This document shows positions 1-25,431 of a DNA stretch of 59,679 nt, piece after piece. Positions within the stretch are counted from its first letter, which is position 1; every line of letters starts with the position of its first letter. The notes beneath the pieces were generated by a model. That model did no database searches, was not told the DNA's origin, and worked only from the letters and a program-made list of their open reading frames with translations. A program made the translations under genes and the position numbers. The DNA is taken from assembly GCA_018398765.1 (NCBI GenBank), contig JAHBMJ010003685.1, positions 1-59,679 on the forward strand. Direction: 5' to 3'. Source of the DNA: Chromera velia (Eukaryota; Sar; Chromeraceae).

Positions 1-588
1 CTTTCCTTTGATTCCTCTTGGAGGGGAAGAGGGGTACTTTGCTGGGAGGGAGGGAAGACAGGATGCTCCTTCATACGTGAGGGCACCTCTTCTTTCACCT
101 CAGTCGCCTCCCGGGGCACAGGAGATGGCTGCCCTGCCACGCTGTCACACCAGACAGGGGAACATACAGGGCTGAGAGACAGGGTAGGGGCAGAGCCACG
201 GCTACCTCCGTTCTCGGTTGCTGGGGGCTGCTCACACACAGCGTCAGAGAAAGAAAGTTTAACAGAAGGAAGAGAGGGCATCACCTTGACCTCAACGATG
301 GTGGAAGGAGATTCTACACCAACTTGGGCAGGAGCTGGAGACTGGAGTCTGTGTGGGGGGGCAGATGTCAAACACAGAGGATCAATGTAGGGGGGAAGGG
401 TAGTCTCGTCTTTATCACCCCCATCTGCATCTGCAGTCTCGCCCTTCACATCCCCAACTGCTTCTGCAACATAGACGTCTTCAATGGTGGAAGAGGATGG
501 GGCACGGGAACACCGTTTTCCCCGGCGGGTCTTTTTCGGTTTTGTCTTTGTCTCAACGCCGGAGCGGGCCACAATTAAAGGAAGTCTT
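1..588 (-). CDS. Partial exon of an unidentified low-complexity protein, open at the left edge
   Basis: A minus-strand frame stays open from an acceptor (tgcag, exon starting at 588) to the window edge, about 195 codons without a stop. The translation begins with a basic stretch (KPKKTRRGKR) and continues as a Ser/Pro/Glu/Val-rich, probably disordered chain. No domain is recognisable. The first base of the exon completes a codon, so a phase-2 upstream exon is needed. An ATG at 735 reads MTSVLPCVLAS and could start a short first exon, but none of its possible donors fits this phase well. The upstream end and the product are unknown. The frame could also belong to an untranslated region, but its length and the good acceptor favour coding sequence. 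Confidence 0.5.
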
Positions 589-1549
589 CTGCAAGACGTT
601 CAAAAATTATTCGGCCACACGGAGGAGGTCCAAGAACGTCCCCTCACACACGGTCACCGGAGAGAGCAGGACCAATGCACAGGCCTGCTGTAGATTTCCT
701 ACAGACGCCAGAACGCAAGGAAGAACAGAAGTCATTTTCTTGAGGAAAATTTCAAAGGAGACGGAAAAAAGTCAGAGGATTAAATTAAAATGGCCGAGTG
801 CCCAAGAGATAAGAAGAGAGTGCCCGAGAGCGAAGCAATGGAAGATGCACCGATAAGAAACAGCGGGCCTTCAGGACGCGGCTCAGCTGCACTGCAAATC
901 GGGTACATAACTCTGACTGCTCAATCAGGTTACCTCCTATGGAGTCCTTCTGTCACGCCCACATAACCAGGACTGCTACCATGATAAGAACCATATTGGT
1001 GTATGATCGACTAGTGGGCTTAGCGGACAGATTCACGTACGTTGGACTCCATCAGTCAGGAGAAATGTCAGTCCAGTAGCAAGCACAATCACCAGACAAA
1101 GATAACGATCACATTCTTTGGCTGTGAGGATGCACATCAATCGATCAGTCGCTGCATGCTAATGAATGCGATAGGCCCGCACGCATGCCATCCGGGGCCG
1201 ACTGACAGACACTGCAGGGGTGGTGCACTAGTTGCACCGCAAGGTACGAGGCTGACCCGCGACACACACAAGCATACATAAGCTAGACGTTAGGTATAAA
1301 CCAGGATGGTTCATAACAATTCTAAAGCCCGCGCAAGCGGGCCGTAGGCCACGGGGTCCTCGACCCAGACTGGCCTCGATTGCCATGGCGCGCATGCCGG
1401 GGCCGCCTGAGACGGTCTATGATAGTCTATGAAAATCAGTCTTACTGGCTACTAATAAGCTTACACCGTCTCGATACGTAGAAAGGCAACATAGCTGTAA
1501 GCAATCTAGCGACAGATAGACATAGCGGGAAGGCCCTAGGGCGGAACAT

Positions 1550-1584
<35 letters not shown>

Positions 1585-2169
1585 CATCAATCAATAAAAC
1601 AAAAAGAGACCGGGAGTATATAGAAGTGAACAGAAAAGGAAATAAGGACTGAGTCATATGAGTGCTTATATGAAAAGAGAGAGAAAAGAAAAATTTAAAT
1701 AAGTGAAAATTAGAGCTAGCTATTCATAAATGATAATGAATAGTCGTTATAACGGCACTACAGTATTGATTTTAGAAGAACATTTTGCAAGGATTGCAGT
1801 TGTTACAGTATGTGATCGGTGCTAGTTGTGAAGAGACCCAAAGGAAAAAACTGAATTATTAATATATTTAACATTGTGAGGAAACCCAGCGCATAAAGTC
1901 TTGAATCTGCTTTTAAACTATTTTAAACGGATTAAAACAAATCTAGAAACAAATTACCGATCTAAATTCATGTTTTGTTATAATTGCAATATTTTCTTAA
2001 TGATGATATCAATCATGTTTTATTTGCTGAAACAATTTTTTACGAGCTTTTTTGATTCTATCTATCGTTTTTTTGCATAGTACGGCAATGGGTAGGAAGC
2101 AAAAACGCGACGAAGCAGGATGACTGCTACTGATAGGAACGAGTTTCTCTTTTGCTTTCTTTCTTTCTT

Positions 2170-2232
<63 letters not shown>

Positions 2233-2272
2233 CTGTCTGTCTCTGACTCTTTTTCTGAGTCTTCTCTTTCTG

Positions 2273-2342
<70 letters not shown>

Positions 2343-2398
2343 CTCTGTCTCTGTCTCTGACTCTTTTCTGAGTCTTCTCTTTCTGTTTTTTTTTTCTC

Positions 2399-2481
<83 letters not shown>

Positions 2482-2780
2482 GGGGAAGGTTTTACGTTCT
2501 CGTTTATAAGAAAGGTTCTTTGCCTGAAGCTTCGGAATCTTGTCAAGTCAGTACTCACCAACTGCCAGATGGCTCCTCGATCGTCAGAAACTCAGAGCAT
2601 CTCTAAAGATCCATGCACCATCTATTTGACTGCTGCTGCTGCAGCTACTACTAAGACTAGGTAAACACTCATGTTGATTCTACCATTTGATCGTTTCCAT
2701 GCTGAAAGATCTTTAGTGCCATTTGACTTCGTATGACTCCGCAAAAATTGAAGTTGAATCGATCGATCACTTAATTCGCC
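589..2780. other. Intergenic: AATC array, GC-rich island and CT/GT microsatellites
   Basis: No gene is supported here. An (AATC)n array lies at about 1550-1597. A GC-rich patch at about 1325-1420 contains a short hairpin (GCCCGC, GCAA loop, GCGGGC at 1328-1343) and is surrounded by AT-rich DNA. A compound CT/GT microsatellite with two near-identical internal blocks fills about 2150-2480. The open frames across 2120-2560 are translations of these dinucleotide repeats. The aminopeptidase gene ends at 2781, so its 3' UTR lies somewhere in the right part. Confidence 0.7.
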
Positions 2781-10403
<7,623 letters not shown>

Positions 10404-10955
10404 CACTCGATCAGGTGTGCCTTTGGCTGGGGGGGAACCGTGGTTTCAGCCAAATGCCTTTGGGGACGACCGTTTAACGACGAACTGGTGCGGAGTTTCT
10501 CTTGCTGCGGGTGAAAGTCAAAGAGTCTGGTCGACGGATGCTGTCTGGGATGCATGTCGCGCTCTCTCGTGACAAAAACGCGCACCTCCGCGAGCCGCAC
10601 AGCTCGCGCGCGCGCAATTCGAGCGCAAAGTGCGCATTTTTGTCTCCCGATTCCAAAAGTTCAGTCTATATCGGTCATCTGTCGATCTATATAGCTGTCT
10701 ACGGAAACTGTCAGATCGCTCTTTCCAGGCGACCATACAGCTCAGTGTACATGGAGGTGCTCACGTGCGTCTGCGGGGTCTCCTTTCATGAACAGAAACA
10801 GTCAGTCTTACCCTGATGGCAGGTGTTTTCTCCTGTCTCAAGTGTCTCTGACAAGCTCTCACCAGACAGAGGAAGCAGTCAAGATGCTGACACCTAGCTC
10901 TCTTCGCTAAACATAGTTCCCGCAGTCGTTTGAGCTGGGCTGCTGTCTTCAATCC

Positions 10956-15857
<4,902 letters not shown>

Positions 15858-17385
15858 GTTGACTGCATCCAGTGGTCGATCTATCGATCATACAACTTCA
15901 AGGGGTCTGCATGGCACTGTTCTCGTCATGTTAGCCGGAGCCCGTGTAACAACATGTGAAGAGAATTCAACAAGTGGTGCGCATGGCAATTTCATTGGCA
16001 AAGCAGTTTTTCTTTTTGTTCTTTGCGTCAAGACGCGTGCCGAAGTGGATGCAGGTGTCTGCGATGTTTCGATTTTTTAAATCGCAATCCACGAGATGTG
16101 ACTCATTATGTGAGAATCGCACTGTCTAAGCTTGACTCTATACTTCTTGATTGCATATTTGATTGATTAATTGATTGATTGATTGATTGATGCCAATATA
16201 AAAGAATGATCAAACATATGCCACTTTTATACTTGAGAACTCACTTTCAAAAATAAAAAGACTTTTGTTGCTATATTTAGAGAAGTTCAAGTTGATGTAA
16301 TTACTAACTTTGAAATGTGTATTAAAGTTTGATGCGTAAAAAAAAATATTGAAATAAAATTTTTAAAATACATTGATTGTAGGATTACAGTACGCAGTAT
16401 TATATTATGTAACATATAAGAACAGTTCATTGATTGATTCATTGCTGGATTAATTGATTCAAAATTCCAAATTGATTGATCATGCTATCTAAAGCTGAAA
16501 AAGGAGCAGCCTACCCGCCTAAGTTTATTAAGGTGGGCTTCTATGGTACGCCATGCACACCGGGCTGGTGGACTACGGGCGTTGCGCCCACCTAACTAGG
16601 CCTGACTCGCCTGAGGTCCCTGCCTACCCTACTTTAGCCTAAGGATAGCTATCGTATCGTATCGGTATCGAATCGGTATCGTATCGGGATTTAACGTTCC
16701 AAAAAAAGGCGGTATCGTCGATAATTTCGATACTGACATAAAATTTTAAGCGTACGAGGCTAAAACCTAGTGCAAACAGTATTATTCATAAAACTAAAAA
16801 CTTTTTATAAAAATTTCATGTTTTTAAAGAATCAACTTTGCGTAGAAAATGGGCTCTAAAACGTTTAGAAGGCCAAACTATAAGGGGGGCTTCGCCCTCC
16901 TAACCTCCCCTTTTAAAAGAGTCAACACATCATCACATTGACAATGACTTCATCAACACGTCGTTCCTGGAAATCTCATGCCAAACGCAAACCGTTAGAC
17001 TCGTTTTTATTTTGATGTATATGCCAAAATCACCCAAATGTAAGTGAATACATATAAAATTTATATCAAAACGCAAACATTCACATGCTATTCTGCATTG
17101 ACGAAAGAACCATATAGATTTGCAGCACAAAGAAGAAAGAAAAAACAAGCTACGCAGCAAGCAGCTTAGGTTAGACTCTCTCGAGTAACATGGTGGTTGA
17201 TACTCAGTAAGCGGAGTGAAGAGAAAATTGAGGTCAAAGGTCTGATAGTGTGCAGCGGTCTGTATGTTTATCTGTATGTGTGTGCATCTCTATGAAAATC
17301 AACCAATACGCAAAACGGCCAACTGAGATTTCAAAGCTACAACAAATTGGTGGAACACATCCATAGTAAGATAATTTTCAGCTTT
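15858..17385. other. AT-rich intergenic DNA with TTGA and TATCG repeats
   Basis: No gene seen. A (TTGA)n array lies at about 16157-16190, a GC-rich island at 16500-16640 (including a stretch rich in CCTACC and GCCTAA), and an irregular TATCG repeat at about 16648-16690. The rest is strongly AT-rich. The open frame at 16933-17160 has no supporting feature. Confidence 0.6.
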
Positions 17386-17883
17386 TTAGACTTTGGGGAA
17401 GCCTTCTCCTTCCTCTGCAAAGCGGGCACAAATGACAAACTCACCGGTCATTCCAGGGAGGGCAGATCCAGTTAAATTCCAGAAAAACGAAAACAGCACT
17501 GCTTGTGGTATTAGGAGTTCCTTCTGCATAAATAAAAGCATAAAGAAGACCAAGACAAACACATTGGACTACAAAGGTTCCCACAAAGAAACAGATAGAC
17601 GGTCCTGGTGTGTGTTTTGTGATTCAGAGGGTGTGAAGACCGAACCGTTGCTGGAAGCTAGGTCAACATCAAAAAACGAGTAGCGAGTTGCTAAGTGGCA
17701 AGCTTTTGTAAAAGATAAGGTCATCAGAAGCATGCTCAATGGTTGAACATCAATGGTAAAGTGGCAAGCTTCAATGGTAGAGTATGGATGTCACCAAATG
17801 ATAGTGACCTCACTCGTGACTGACCTTTCCGAATCTCAGTTCGCCCATGTTGACATCCTGGTCGATCTGGCCTGGGGTCACTC
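17386..17883 (-). CDS. Two 3' exons of an unidentified minus-strand gene
   Basis: Exon 17883-17825 has an acceptor (cttcag) and donor (gtcagt) and reads GVTPGQIDQDVNMGELRFGK. Exon 17523-17386 has an acceptor (atgcag), joins in phase and ends with TAA after 45 codons; it includes LPGMTGEFVICARFAEEGEG. Splice signals match those of the confident genes here, and the sequence is not repeat-like. Upstream exons were not found: the next DNA upstream is a LINE remnant in the same orientation, so the missing part lies beyond it or the gene is broken. I do not recognise the family. Confidence 0.45.
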
Positions 17884-17979
17884 CTGAAGCTCCAAGACGG
17901 CACAAAAAGAAGAGACAACACTGTGGAAAAACGATTTTTAGACTACTGTCCTTGAGTTGTTTAGACGTTGGCCAGTGAG

Positions 17980-18558
17980 CTAACTCTGACAGGTCAACAA
18001 CGGGTCAAGCAACTCTGCAGTCTTCTCCGTCTTCTCTCCGTCTTCTTCTCCCCCTTGTCTCTCATCCGTATCTGATTCCCCATCTAAGCCGTTTTCTACT
18101 TCCTTCCCTTCAACACTCAAAGCAGAATAAATATTATTAATAAACAAAAGAAAAAGAAGAGGAGAAAGTGGATCCTCCTGTTTACTAGTAACCCCTGCAC
18201 TTTTATGACTGAGGGATAGAAAGTACTTAGCAAATGCCGAAGAAGGCATTCCGACGGAGGAGCATCAAGTATGAGGTCGCATGAGAGAGAGAGCTAGCAG
18301 CGAGAGCAATAACCAGGACAGAAGGAAGAGATGAAAGACGCATAGGCCAGATGCTAGGAACAAACTTTAAGTCAATGCCCCCCCTGCACTTTCACTGGCA
18401 GGAAAGACCCAATCTGACCCATCTACCCTTCCCCACACATTCATATATATGGAGTGAATCATGCACACGTCTTTCTCCCTAACTCCCTCCTCTCTAAGTC
18501 TCTCTATCATTTTCTTTCTCGGTACTCTGTCAAATACCTTGCTAAAATCTACAAACCA
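17980..18558 (-). pseudogene. LINE-type reverse transcriptase remnant interrupted by an insertion
   Basis: The minus strand encodes FVDFSKVFDRVPRKKMIERL (from 18555) and, after an interruption, QEDPLSPLLFLLFINN (near 18172-18125). These are hallmark non-LTR reverse transcriptase segments; the family usually has QGxPLSP, so QED is a change. The YADD-type catalytic box that should follow is absent; the frame drifts into acidic low complexity and stops at 17980. The two segments are separated by a 189-bp insertion. Removing one duplicated 12-mer plus the insert restores the expected spacing. This is a dead fragment. Confidence 0.8.
18192..18392. mobile_element. 189-bp insertion with a 12-bp direct duplication inside the LINE
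   Basis: CCCCTGCACTTT occurs at 18192-18203 and again at 18381-18392, enclosing 177 bp unrelated to reverse transcriptase. Reading from one copy straight to the other rejoins the two RT segments in frame, which is what a target-site duplication predicts. The insert has a small hairpin (TGCCGAAGAAGGCA) and no open frame. It could be a short non-autonomous element or a SINE-like copy; I cannot identify it. Confidence 0.6.
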
Positions 18559-19486
18559 TTAATTAATTCAATTCTAAATACCATTAATTAATTCAATTAA
18601 AGTTAGTAGGTTCATGAAGAGCTTCACGCAAGTTCGAAGTCTCTTTCAAATTATAGATGCGAAGAAGAAAAACAAGTTGTCAGTCACTGCATCTGACACC
18701 TATAGTCTAACATTAGACTCAAGGACTCTCGGACAACATTCAGTCAGTGGCAATCAGACAATGCACATACTTCTACTATTGGAGAACTGGCATGAATACT
18801 ACTCAGCATACTACTGTAAATTCCACAAGAAGCTCGCGAACACTGCTTTCGAATTCCTGTACAAACATGCAGCGAGCGGAGCCAGCACCCCCTTCTTTGC
18901 TGAGGCACTTGCATGTCGCTTGACAGTGACTGTAATTAAAAGACAGATGGAAGGAAAGCGGAGCATGCACACTTTCCATGCAGCCAGGCTTCGTGACTCA
19001 CTACGGACTGACTGCATGCATGCTTCGGCGGGGATGGGTGAGACAAATTCGGGTGTCGACGTGATCGAATTCGTCTGATTCTTCTCAAGATCGTGCGGGG
19101 AAACGAGAACATTCTCCGATGATTCACTATCAACACAATTAACAGATCGATGGACTCTGTGCAGGGTCTATCAGTTGACTGTCTTGAGGGGAGAACTGAT
19201 TCTAGTTCAACTGAAAGAACGAAGACTGCAACGATCTGCCGTTTGCTTGCGTCTCACACAAAATGTCCAGACAGACCGACTGTGAAGATTGATGGATGTG
19301 CTTCCGGAACGAAATCAATTAAGTACAGGGATGCGAGAGTGCAAGTAAGTATACGGATCCATCTATGATTCAGACTATGAACCATCCTTCGAGCTTTCTT
19401 CTGAAAGCCCCCTTCCGAAGTATGCATACAAACACGCATGTCACGTAGGAGGCCGGAGGAGGAACCACACGTACCTTCTAGTAACG
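18559..19486. other. Non-coding stretch with a 20-bp direct repeat
   Basis: The sequence ccattaattaattcaatt occurs twice close together at about 18557 and 18582, at the upstream edge of the LINE remnant. Open frames at 18614-19078 and 19150-19368 show no domain, splice pattern or composition that supports coding. Confidence 0.5.
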
Positions 19487-19544
19487 AACGAAAGAAAGAA
19501 AAGAAAGAAAGAAAGAAAGAAAGAAAGAAGGAAGGAAGGAAGGA

Positions 19545-19575
<31 letters not shown>

Positions 19576-19671
19576 GAAAGAAAGAAAGAAAGAAAGAAAG
19601 AAAGAAGGAAAGAAGGAAAGAAAGAAAGAAGGAAGGAAGGAAAGAAAGAAAGAAAGAAAGAAAGAAAGAAA
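19487..19671. repeat. (GAAA)n array with GAAG variants
   Basis: About 185 bp of GAAA units interrupted by short GAAG and GGAAA runs, just downstream of the photolyase-hydrolase gene. Long Lys- or Phe/Leu/Ser-rich frames over it are repeat translations. Confidence 0.97.
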
Positions 19672-19746
19672 CGATAGCGATCCAAACAATCATGATGATG
19701 ATGATGGTGACAGTCCAAAAAACTCTTCCTACCTCTCATGCCACAC

Positions 19747-20979
19747 TCATGCAGCCACAAGGTCAGACTCCCTTTCCCCCTTCTTCTCAACAGACCCACT
19801 CCCCGAAGTCTCCTCAGGCAATGTTTCTGCTATCCACCTCTCCGCCTTCCTCCCACTACCTCCTCCCTCTACATCCCGCACAAACTCCACGATGGCTGCC
19901 GCAACAGCAGCGGGGGCCTCGTCATGAGGGCAGTGGCCTGCCAAAAGCTCATGAACTGTCGTCACTCCTGCACTACTCCCATCACCCCTGGCAGCCCTCC
20001 CCAAAAGTCGGGCTCTCGCAGGAGCATCGTTCAGAGGGTCCTTCACTCCCTGACAGACCAGCACCGGCCCCGGAAACCGTCTGAGCAGTTCGTTCTGGCA
20101 CCGCTGGGGGGGCAGCTTCCTCCCTGAGGCGATAACCCCGATGGCTCCAGGGTCGCCTGCGTCCCTCAGAATGGCGTCAACCTGTGTGCACACATTTGGC
20201 ATCACAGAGGGCATGCAGAACAGATGAGTACGTGCACATGTAAACAGAGCCTTTGTATGCATTAATTGATGTTCCTATTCCGACTCAAGAGGATGGCAAC
20301 CGCTCGAAGGGACTGTTAGTAATGAAAGGGCGTCCACAGGGATAAGGGAAAGAAGAACGAAAAGAAACCAGGAGGAACTGGTGAATCTGGTTTCTTCCAT
20401 CAACCAGTGACGACGCAGGAGACAGGAAATGAAACTGCAAAGGGGCGTCTTTCTGTTTTCTTGTGAGACGACTTTCGAGCTATGGAAGAGATCTCCAGAG
20501 AGGATTAAAAAAGAAGACTCTCTCAGATATCAGGTGGTTGCTTCTCTCGCTCTTCCTGCTTTCCTGTCTCTCTTTCTCTTGCTGCTCTTGTTTTTTCATC
20601 GGTCTGTTGTGGTTCTTCTCTCTGTCTACAGACTTGATTGACTGACTGACCAATCCGCCCTCTGCCTCTTCCGGAAAGACCGGATAGACGCTCTTCACGA
20701 TTTTTTCTGTGCTGGTTGAAAGATAAACAAACAGTGCAGCCCCAAACGCTCTGAGCAGTCTCTCTGGAAATGGTTTGAAGGGCCCAATGCTGTCTCCCCT
20801 CTGTTTGTACTCCCTCGTTGCCGTCTCCACTGAGCACCCTCTTTCCCTCTCCTCCTCCTCGAACGCCCCACTCTCGATCACCCTCCCTGCAGAGTTCAAA
20901 AGAACAACACCCCGAGAGGCACCCCCCAAGTCAGCACCTGCCCCCATGCTCAGGTAGCCTCCGATGCTGTTCCCTGCAC

Positions 20980-21022
<43 letters not shown>

Positions 21023-23309
21023 GCAGATAGAGGTCAGCCATGGACACGGAAATGAATCGACACATATCAGCGAGCGCGCACTCACCCACACACATACACA
21101 CACAGAGGGAGGGAGGAGGAGAGCAGCAGCAGAAGAAGAAAAAAGCGCCCTGAGACCGTGCACATGGGCAAGAAAATACGGAACTCCACGAAGCAAATTG
21201 ACACTTTGTCTGTATTATTGGCAAAGGAAACCTTCCTTCCTTCCTTTTGTTCGGGAGCCCTTGTGTCGTGTCTTTGCGTGTGTCTGGGAGTATTCGTTTG
21301 CCAGTCCGTCTGCCTGATTGTCCTATGTGCTCTGTTCTCAGTGAAGGGGGGGCAGCGCAAACTGAAACGAAACGAGAAGCGGCAAAGTTGTCGGTCTTTT
21401 CATTTTCTCCCATCTAAGTCGTTCACAAACAGACAAAGAGAAAGAGAGACAAACAGACAGACAGACCTGCCAGCACGGCGTCCCCACCGACCAGAGAGAG
21501 GACGAAATGCCGAATTTGGCCTTCCCATAGATACTGGGAATAGGTCAGCCTAGGTTTCTCTGCATGGCCAAACCCCAAAAGGTCAAGCGCAAAGACCTCA
21601 AAGCCCTCCGCTGCCAGCAGAGGCATCAACTTGGAATACTGCTCACACGAGGCACCGAATCCGTGAACCAAGACTATTTTCGGTCTCTTCGGGGAGCCCG
21701 CTTTCTGGTTGCTGGGGGGGCATCTGCAATACCTCACAAGGTTACCCTGCCACCTGTAATAACTGTATTCAATCCCGTCCCCCCCTGTTTTCTCAAGCTG
21801 CTTGCTGCTTTCACGAATATCCCGGAAAGCAAGCAGCCTGTGCCACTCCCTCCACTCCACTGTCTCCTTCAAATACGGTCCCCCCACAGAGGCAGGACGC
21901 AAAAACTGCGAAATCTTGGAAAGAAAACCATTTCCCCCCTCTCCCCCCACAGCCTTTCGAACCATCCTGGGAGACACACACCCGAAGGACAGAGCCTGGC
22001 CGATCAAACGGACTGCCGCCTCACCCTTGAACAGAACGTCCGACAGAGCTTTGACAGTCTCAGAGTCGGATTCGGACTTCCTCAAACACCTGGCTGCCCA
22101 TGCAGATGCACTCTCCTCCAACCCCAAAGACATCTCCGCTGTCTCCTTCTCTGCTGACAAAAGCCTCTCCAGGTACCCCCCCGTCTCCCTCCCGTTCTCC
22201 AAAAGAACCTCCTCAGGCACACCCTCAACCAAACGGGACAGCAATCCCAAAGCCCATCCCTCCCCAAACTGCACTCCTCCCTTTCCACTGGCCCCCTCTG
22301 ACTGGAGGTCAAAGAGGGACTCTGGTGTTCCAAACAAACGAGTCGCGTCTTCTCCATCAGTCGCCTTCCACGCTCGTGCCGTCTCTTCACTCATTCCCTT
22401 TCCCACCTCAGAAGACTCCACCAGACGAACAAGGGAGCCACGACTTTCGAGGTCCACCTCTTTCCCGGCAGCTTTCACTGCAGCTGCAGAGACGGGAAGT
22501 GCAGGCAACCTCTCTGGCGCAGGCAGGGGACCCGTCTGTCTGTTTCCGTGCGCCTGCTTCTCTTGCAGTTTGTTGAATACTTCATACTTGGGATCGAGGA
22601 ATTCTGCAATCTGCAGGGCCGAGGACTGGAGGTTGACCATTAAGCGGTCGTCTCCCAGTCCCGGTTCTCCCTCTGCTCCCGTCTCCTTTTCTGGAAGGGG
22701 GAAGGGAAACAGGGAGACGTCCCACATGTGCAGAGACGGGGAGGCGCCCTTGGCGGATTCCTTGAGGGCAGCCTCGGCCTCTTTCTGGAGACGGCGGGCG
22801 TCAGAGGTCACATCGGCATGGACAAAAACGTCCGTCACGCCCCCCCCTCCCCTCTTCAAAACTTCCCTAACCACATCTTTTGTTGACCCTGAAAGGACCA
22901 GAAGGTCCGATCCCCTGGAGCGCAATTCGTCGCGCAGAGATATGAGGGCGTCTCTGAGCAGGCGAAGAGACGGGCGCGGGAGGAGCACAAGGTCACGGGG
23001 GTCTGCCACAAAGACGGGGAGCAACTCTTTGGAGTTTTGTGCGGCAGAGGACAGAGCGAAGTGGTCGTGTACTCTGAGGTCAGAGGCAGAGAAGAAAACT
23101 ACAGATGTGCCGCCCTTCTGTCCAACCAAGCCTCCCGTCTCCGTCTCCGCAGCCTTCGAGACACCTGACTCTGTGCCGACTGCAGAGACACGGGAAGCAC
23201 GCGAATGCAGACGTGGGGCTCTGGTGAGGGAGAAGGCCGAGCTGAGCGGAGCTTCCCTGAGGAACAGGAATAATGCAGGCAGACAACAAAAGAAGTGCTT
23301 CGGAATCAT
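19747..23309 (-). CDS. Photolyase N-domain / alpha-beta hydrolase fusion with plastid-type leader
   Basis: Exons 23309-21467, 20973-20651 and 20181-19747 join in phase to give 866 aa. The leader is a signal peptide followed by SSAFSLTRAPRLHSRASR, like the signal-plus-transit leaders with F at the cleavage site in complex red plastids. Residues ~70-200 form a photolyase/cryptochrome antenna-type Rossmann domain (VVFFSASDLRVHDHFAL, PVFVADPRDL). No FAD-binding photolyase domain follows, so light-driven repair is not expected. A weakly conserved middle leads to an alpha/beta hydrolase from ~residue 530: VLVHGFGAS, the nucleophile elbow GNSIGG (S617, across the exon 1/2 junction), D770 in VKDPLND and H805 in GHCPHDE. 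From memory, a plant protein (Arabidopsis At4g25290) has the same architecture. The substrate is unknown. Confidence 0.9.
20982..21022. repeat. (CAGA)n in photolyase-hydrolase intron 1
   Basis: Ten CAGA units on the plus strand, GTCT on the coding strand, just before the exon 2 acceptor. A second short (CAGA)n at 21451-21466 starts at the exon 1 donor of the same intron. Confidence 0.95.
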
Positions 23310-24270
23310 TCTGACTGTCTCAGCGACCGGTCAAGACTTGAAGCGGGCGACCTTCACGCTACGCGTTCAAACAGGGCGAAAGCCTTAATCTGACCCTTGA
23401 TGTAAAATGGTCATGACATGCCAACGGTGCTGCATGTCCATTAAGGAGGATTGCATCACCCAAATGAAAGCTCATCTGAGGAAGGGATTTGACGCACTGC
23501 CCGGCGTGCCTATAGCATTATGCAGGATGCCACTTCCACAAGCTCCAGTGGCATGCCGGGGCCCAGCAAAAAATCGTCTAGACCAAATTAACCCTCTGTT
23601 AATCCTCAGGGCCGTCTTGCAAAAAGACTGTCTGGAGTCTGGACGATGAAAGTGGAAAGACTATCACACAAACAGACAGAAAGTCTGATACAAGTGGAGA
23701 CACTGGAGAGTTCGTCATTCAAGCAGGAAGCCCGCATTCTAGTGAGAAGAATAGTGTGGGGATTGGTGAAAAAGAATGGGGCTACACTAAGTAAAATAGT
23801 AGGAGCAGTAAAAGCAGGGTTCCAGATAGCAGTGCTTAGAGCAGCATCAGCATGCATCAGGAAAGCAAGAGGGACCCGGGCGACGACGAAGACAGAGGCT
23901 ATGTCATTAACTACAGCGGGAGGCGTGGCTGCTATACAGGCTCTTGAGGAGGAGAGCGACTGTGACTGGGCGTGAGTGATTAGTTAAGTATAGTTAAGTG
24001 AAAAGACTAGTTAATTAAAAACTGCGTAGAGCGACATGCATATAATGCAACACTAAAAATCTGTATAGTCAAAAAAAAAGGAAAGATGAATTATAATTAG
24101 AGTGGAGAGAAGTTCAACGTTTGCACGCGTTTGCATGTTCATCTTCATATAGGAGTTCTGGTTTCTTCTTATACTATTCTATAACCATTCATAACTATTC
24201 AAAACAATTTAAGTTCTATCACTTTTTTTTTAAAGTTCTTTATCTATCTTTGTCAAATGTAGACTACTAC
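23310..24270. other. Repeat-derived DNA with one degenerate minisatellite unit
   Basis: No gene is supported. 23521-23600 resembles 27135-27215 (both contain ATGCCGGGGCCCAG followed by aaaaaatc and tctaga), and 23645-23690 resembles one unit of the 38-bp minisatellite found further right. The stretch 24105-24160 resembles the flank at 26820-26860. This is therefore a third, partial and diverged copy of the composite repeat at 25.4-29.5 kb. Confidence 0.6.
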
Positions 24271-24275
24271 TACTA

Positions 24276-24993
<718 letters not shown>

Positions 24994-25431
24994 GTGTGTT
25001 TATATTATGCATATGTCTTCTAACTCTTCCTGTCCCTTCTCTACTTTTTATTCTTGTTGAACATGTCTCCATCGATCTGTGGTCGCAGAAACCGGTCTCC
25101 CACCTGATTTGCACTCTCAACCTGGTCCGCCTTCGGCCAAATGACTGATACAGATAGAAGGTCGGCGTATGAATCGGTATGATTGAAATTTAATCTTCTG
25201 TCTTTTTAAATGTCTGTTTTATTCTAGTTTTCATCTGCTTCTACCTTTCTGTGTCTGTCTATCTGTCTGTCTGCCTGTCTGTCTGTAGGTCTCTGTTTGT
25301 CTGCCTCAGTATCATACATGGATTTATACATGTATCTTTAAGTCCGTCTTTGCCTCTGTTGCTTTTTTTCTTTTTAAACACATAAATTATAACTGAAATT
25401 ACGTAAGTTCATACATTTTTTTTTCTTTTGT

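Noticed and set aside
1328-1343. Hairpin with GCAA loop as a terminator or tRNA piece
   Set aside because: A single six-pair stem in a GC-rich patch. No cloverleaf, no T-loop sequence, and no gene end near it.
2120-2561. Long open frames on both strands (Ser/Leu/Cys/Val or Arg/Glu/Thr/His rich)
   Set aside because: They are translations of CT and GT microsatellites and read open in several frames at once.
22700-23200. Functional DNA photolyase
   Set aside because: Only the N-terminal antenna-type domain is present and the FAD-binding domain is missing, so repair activity is not supported.
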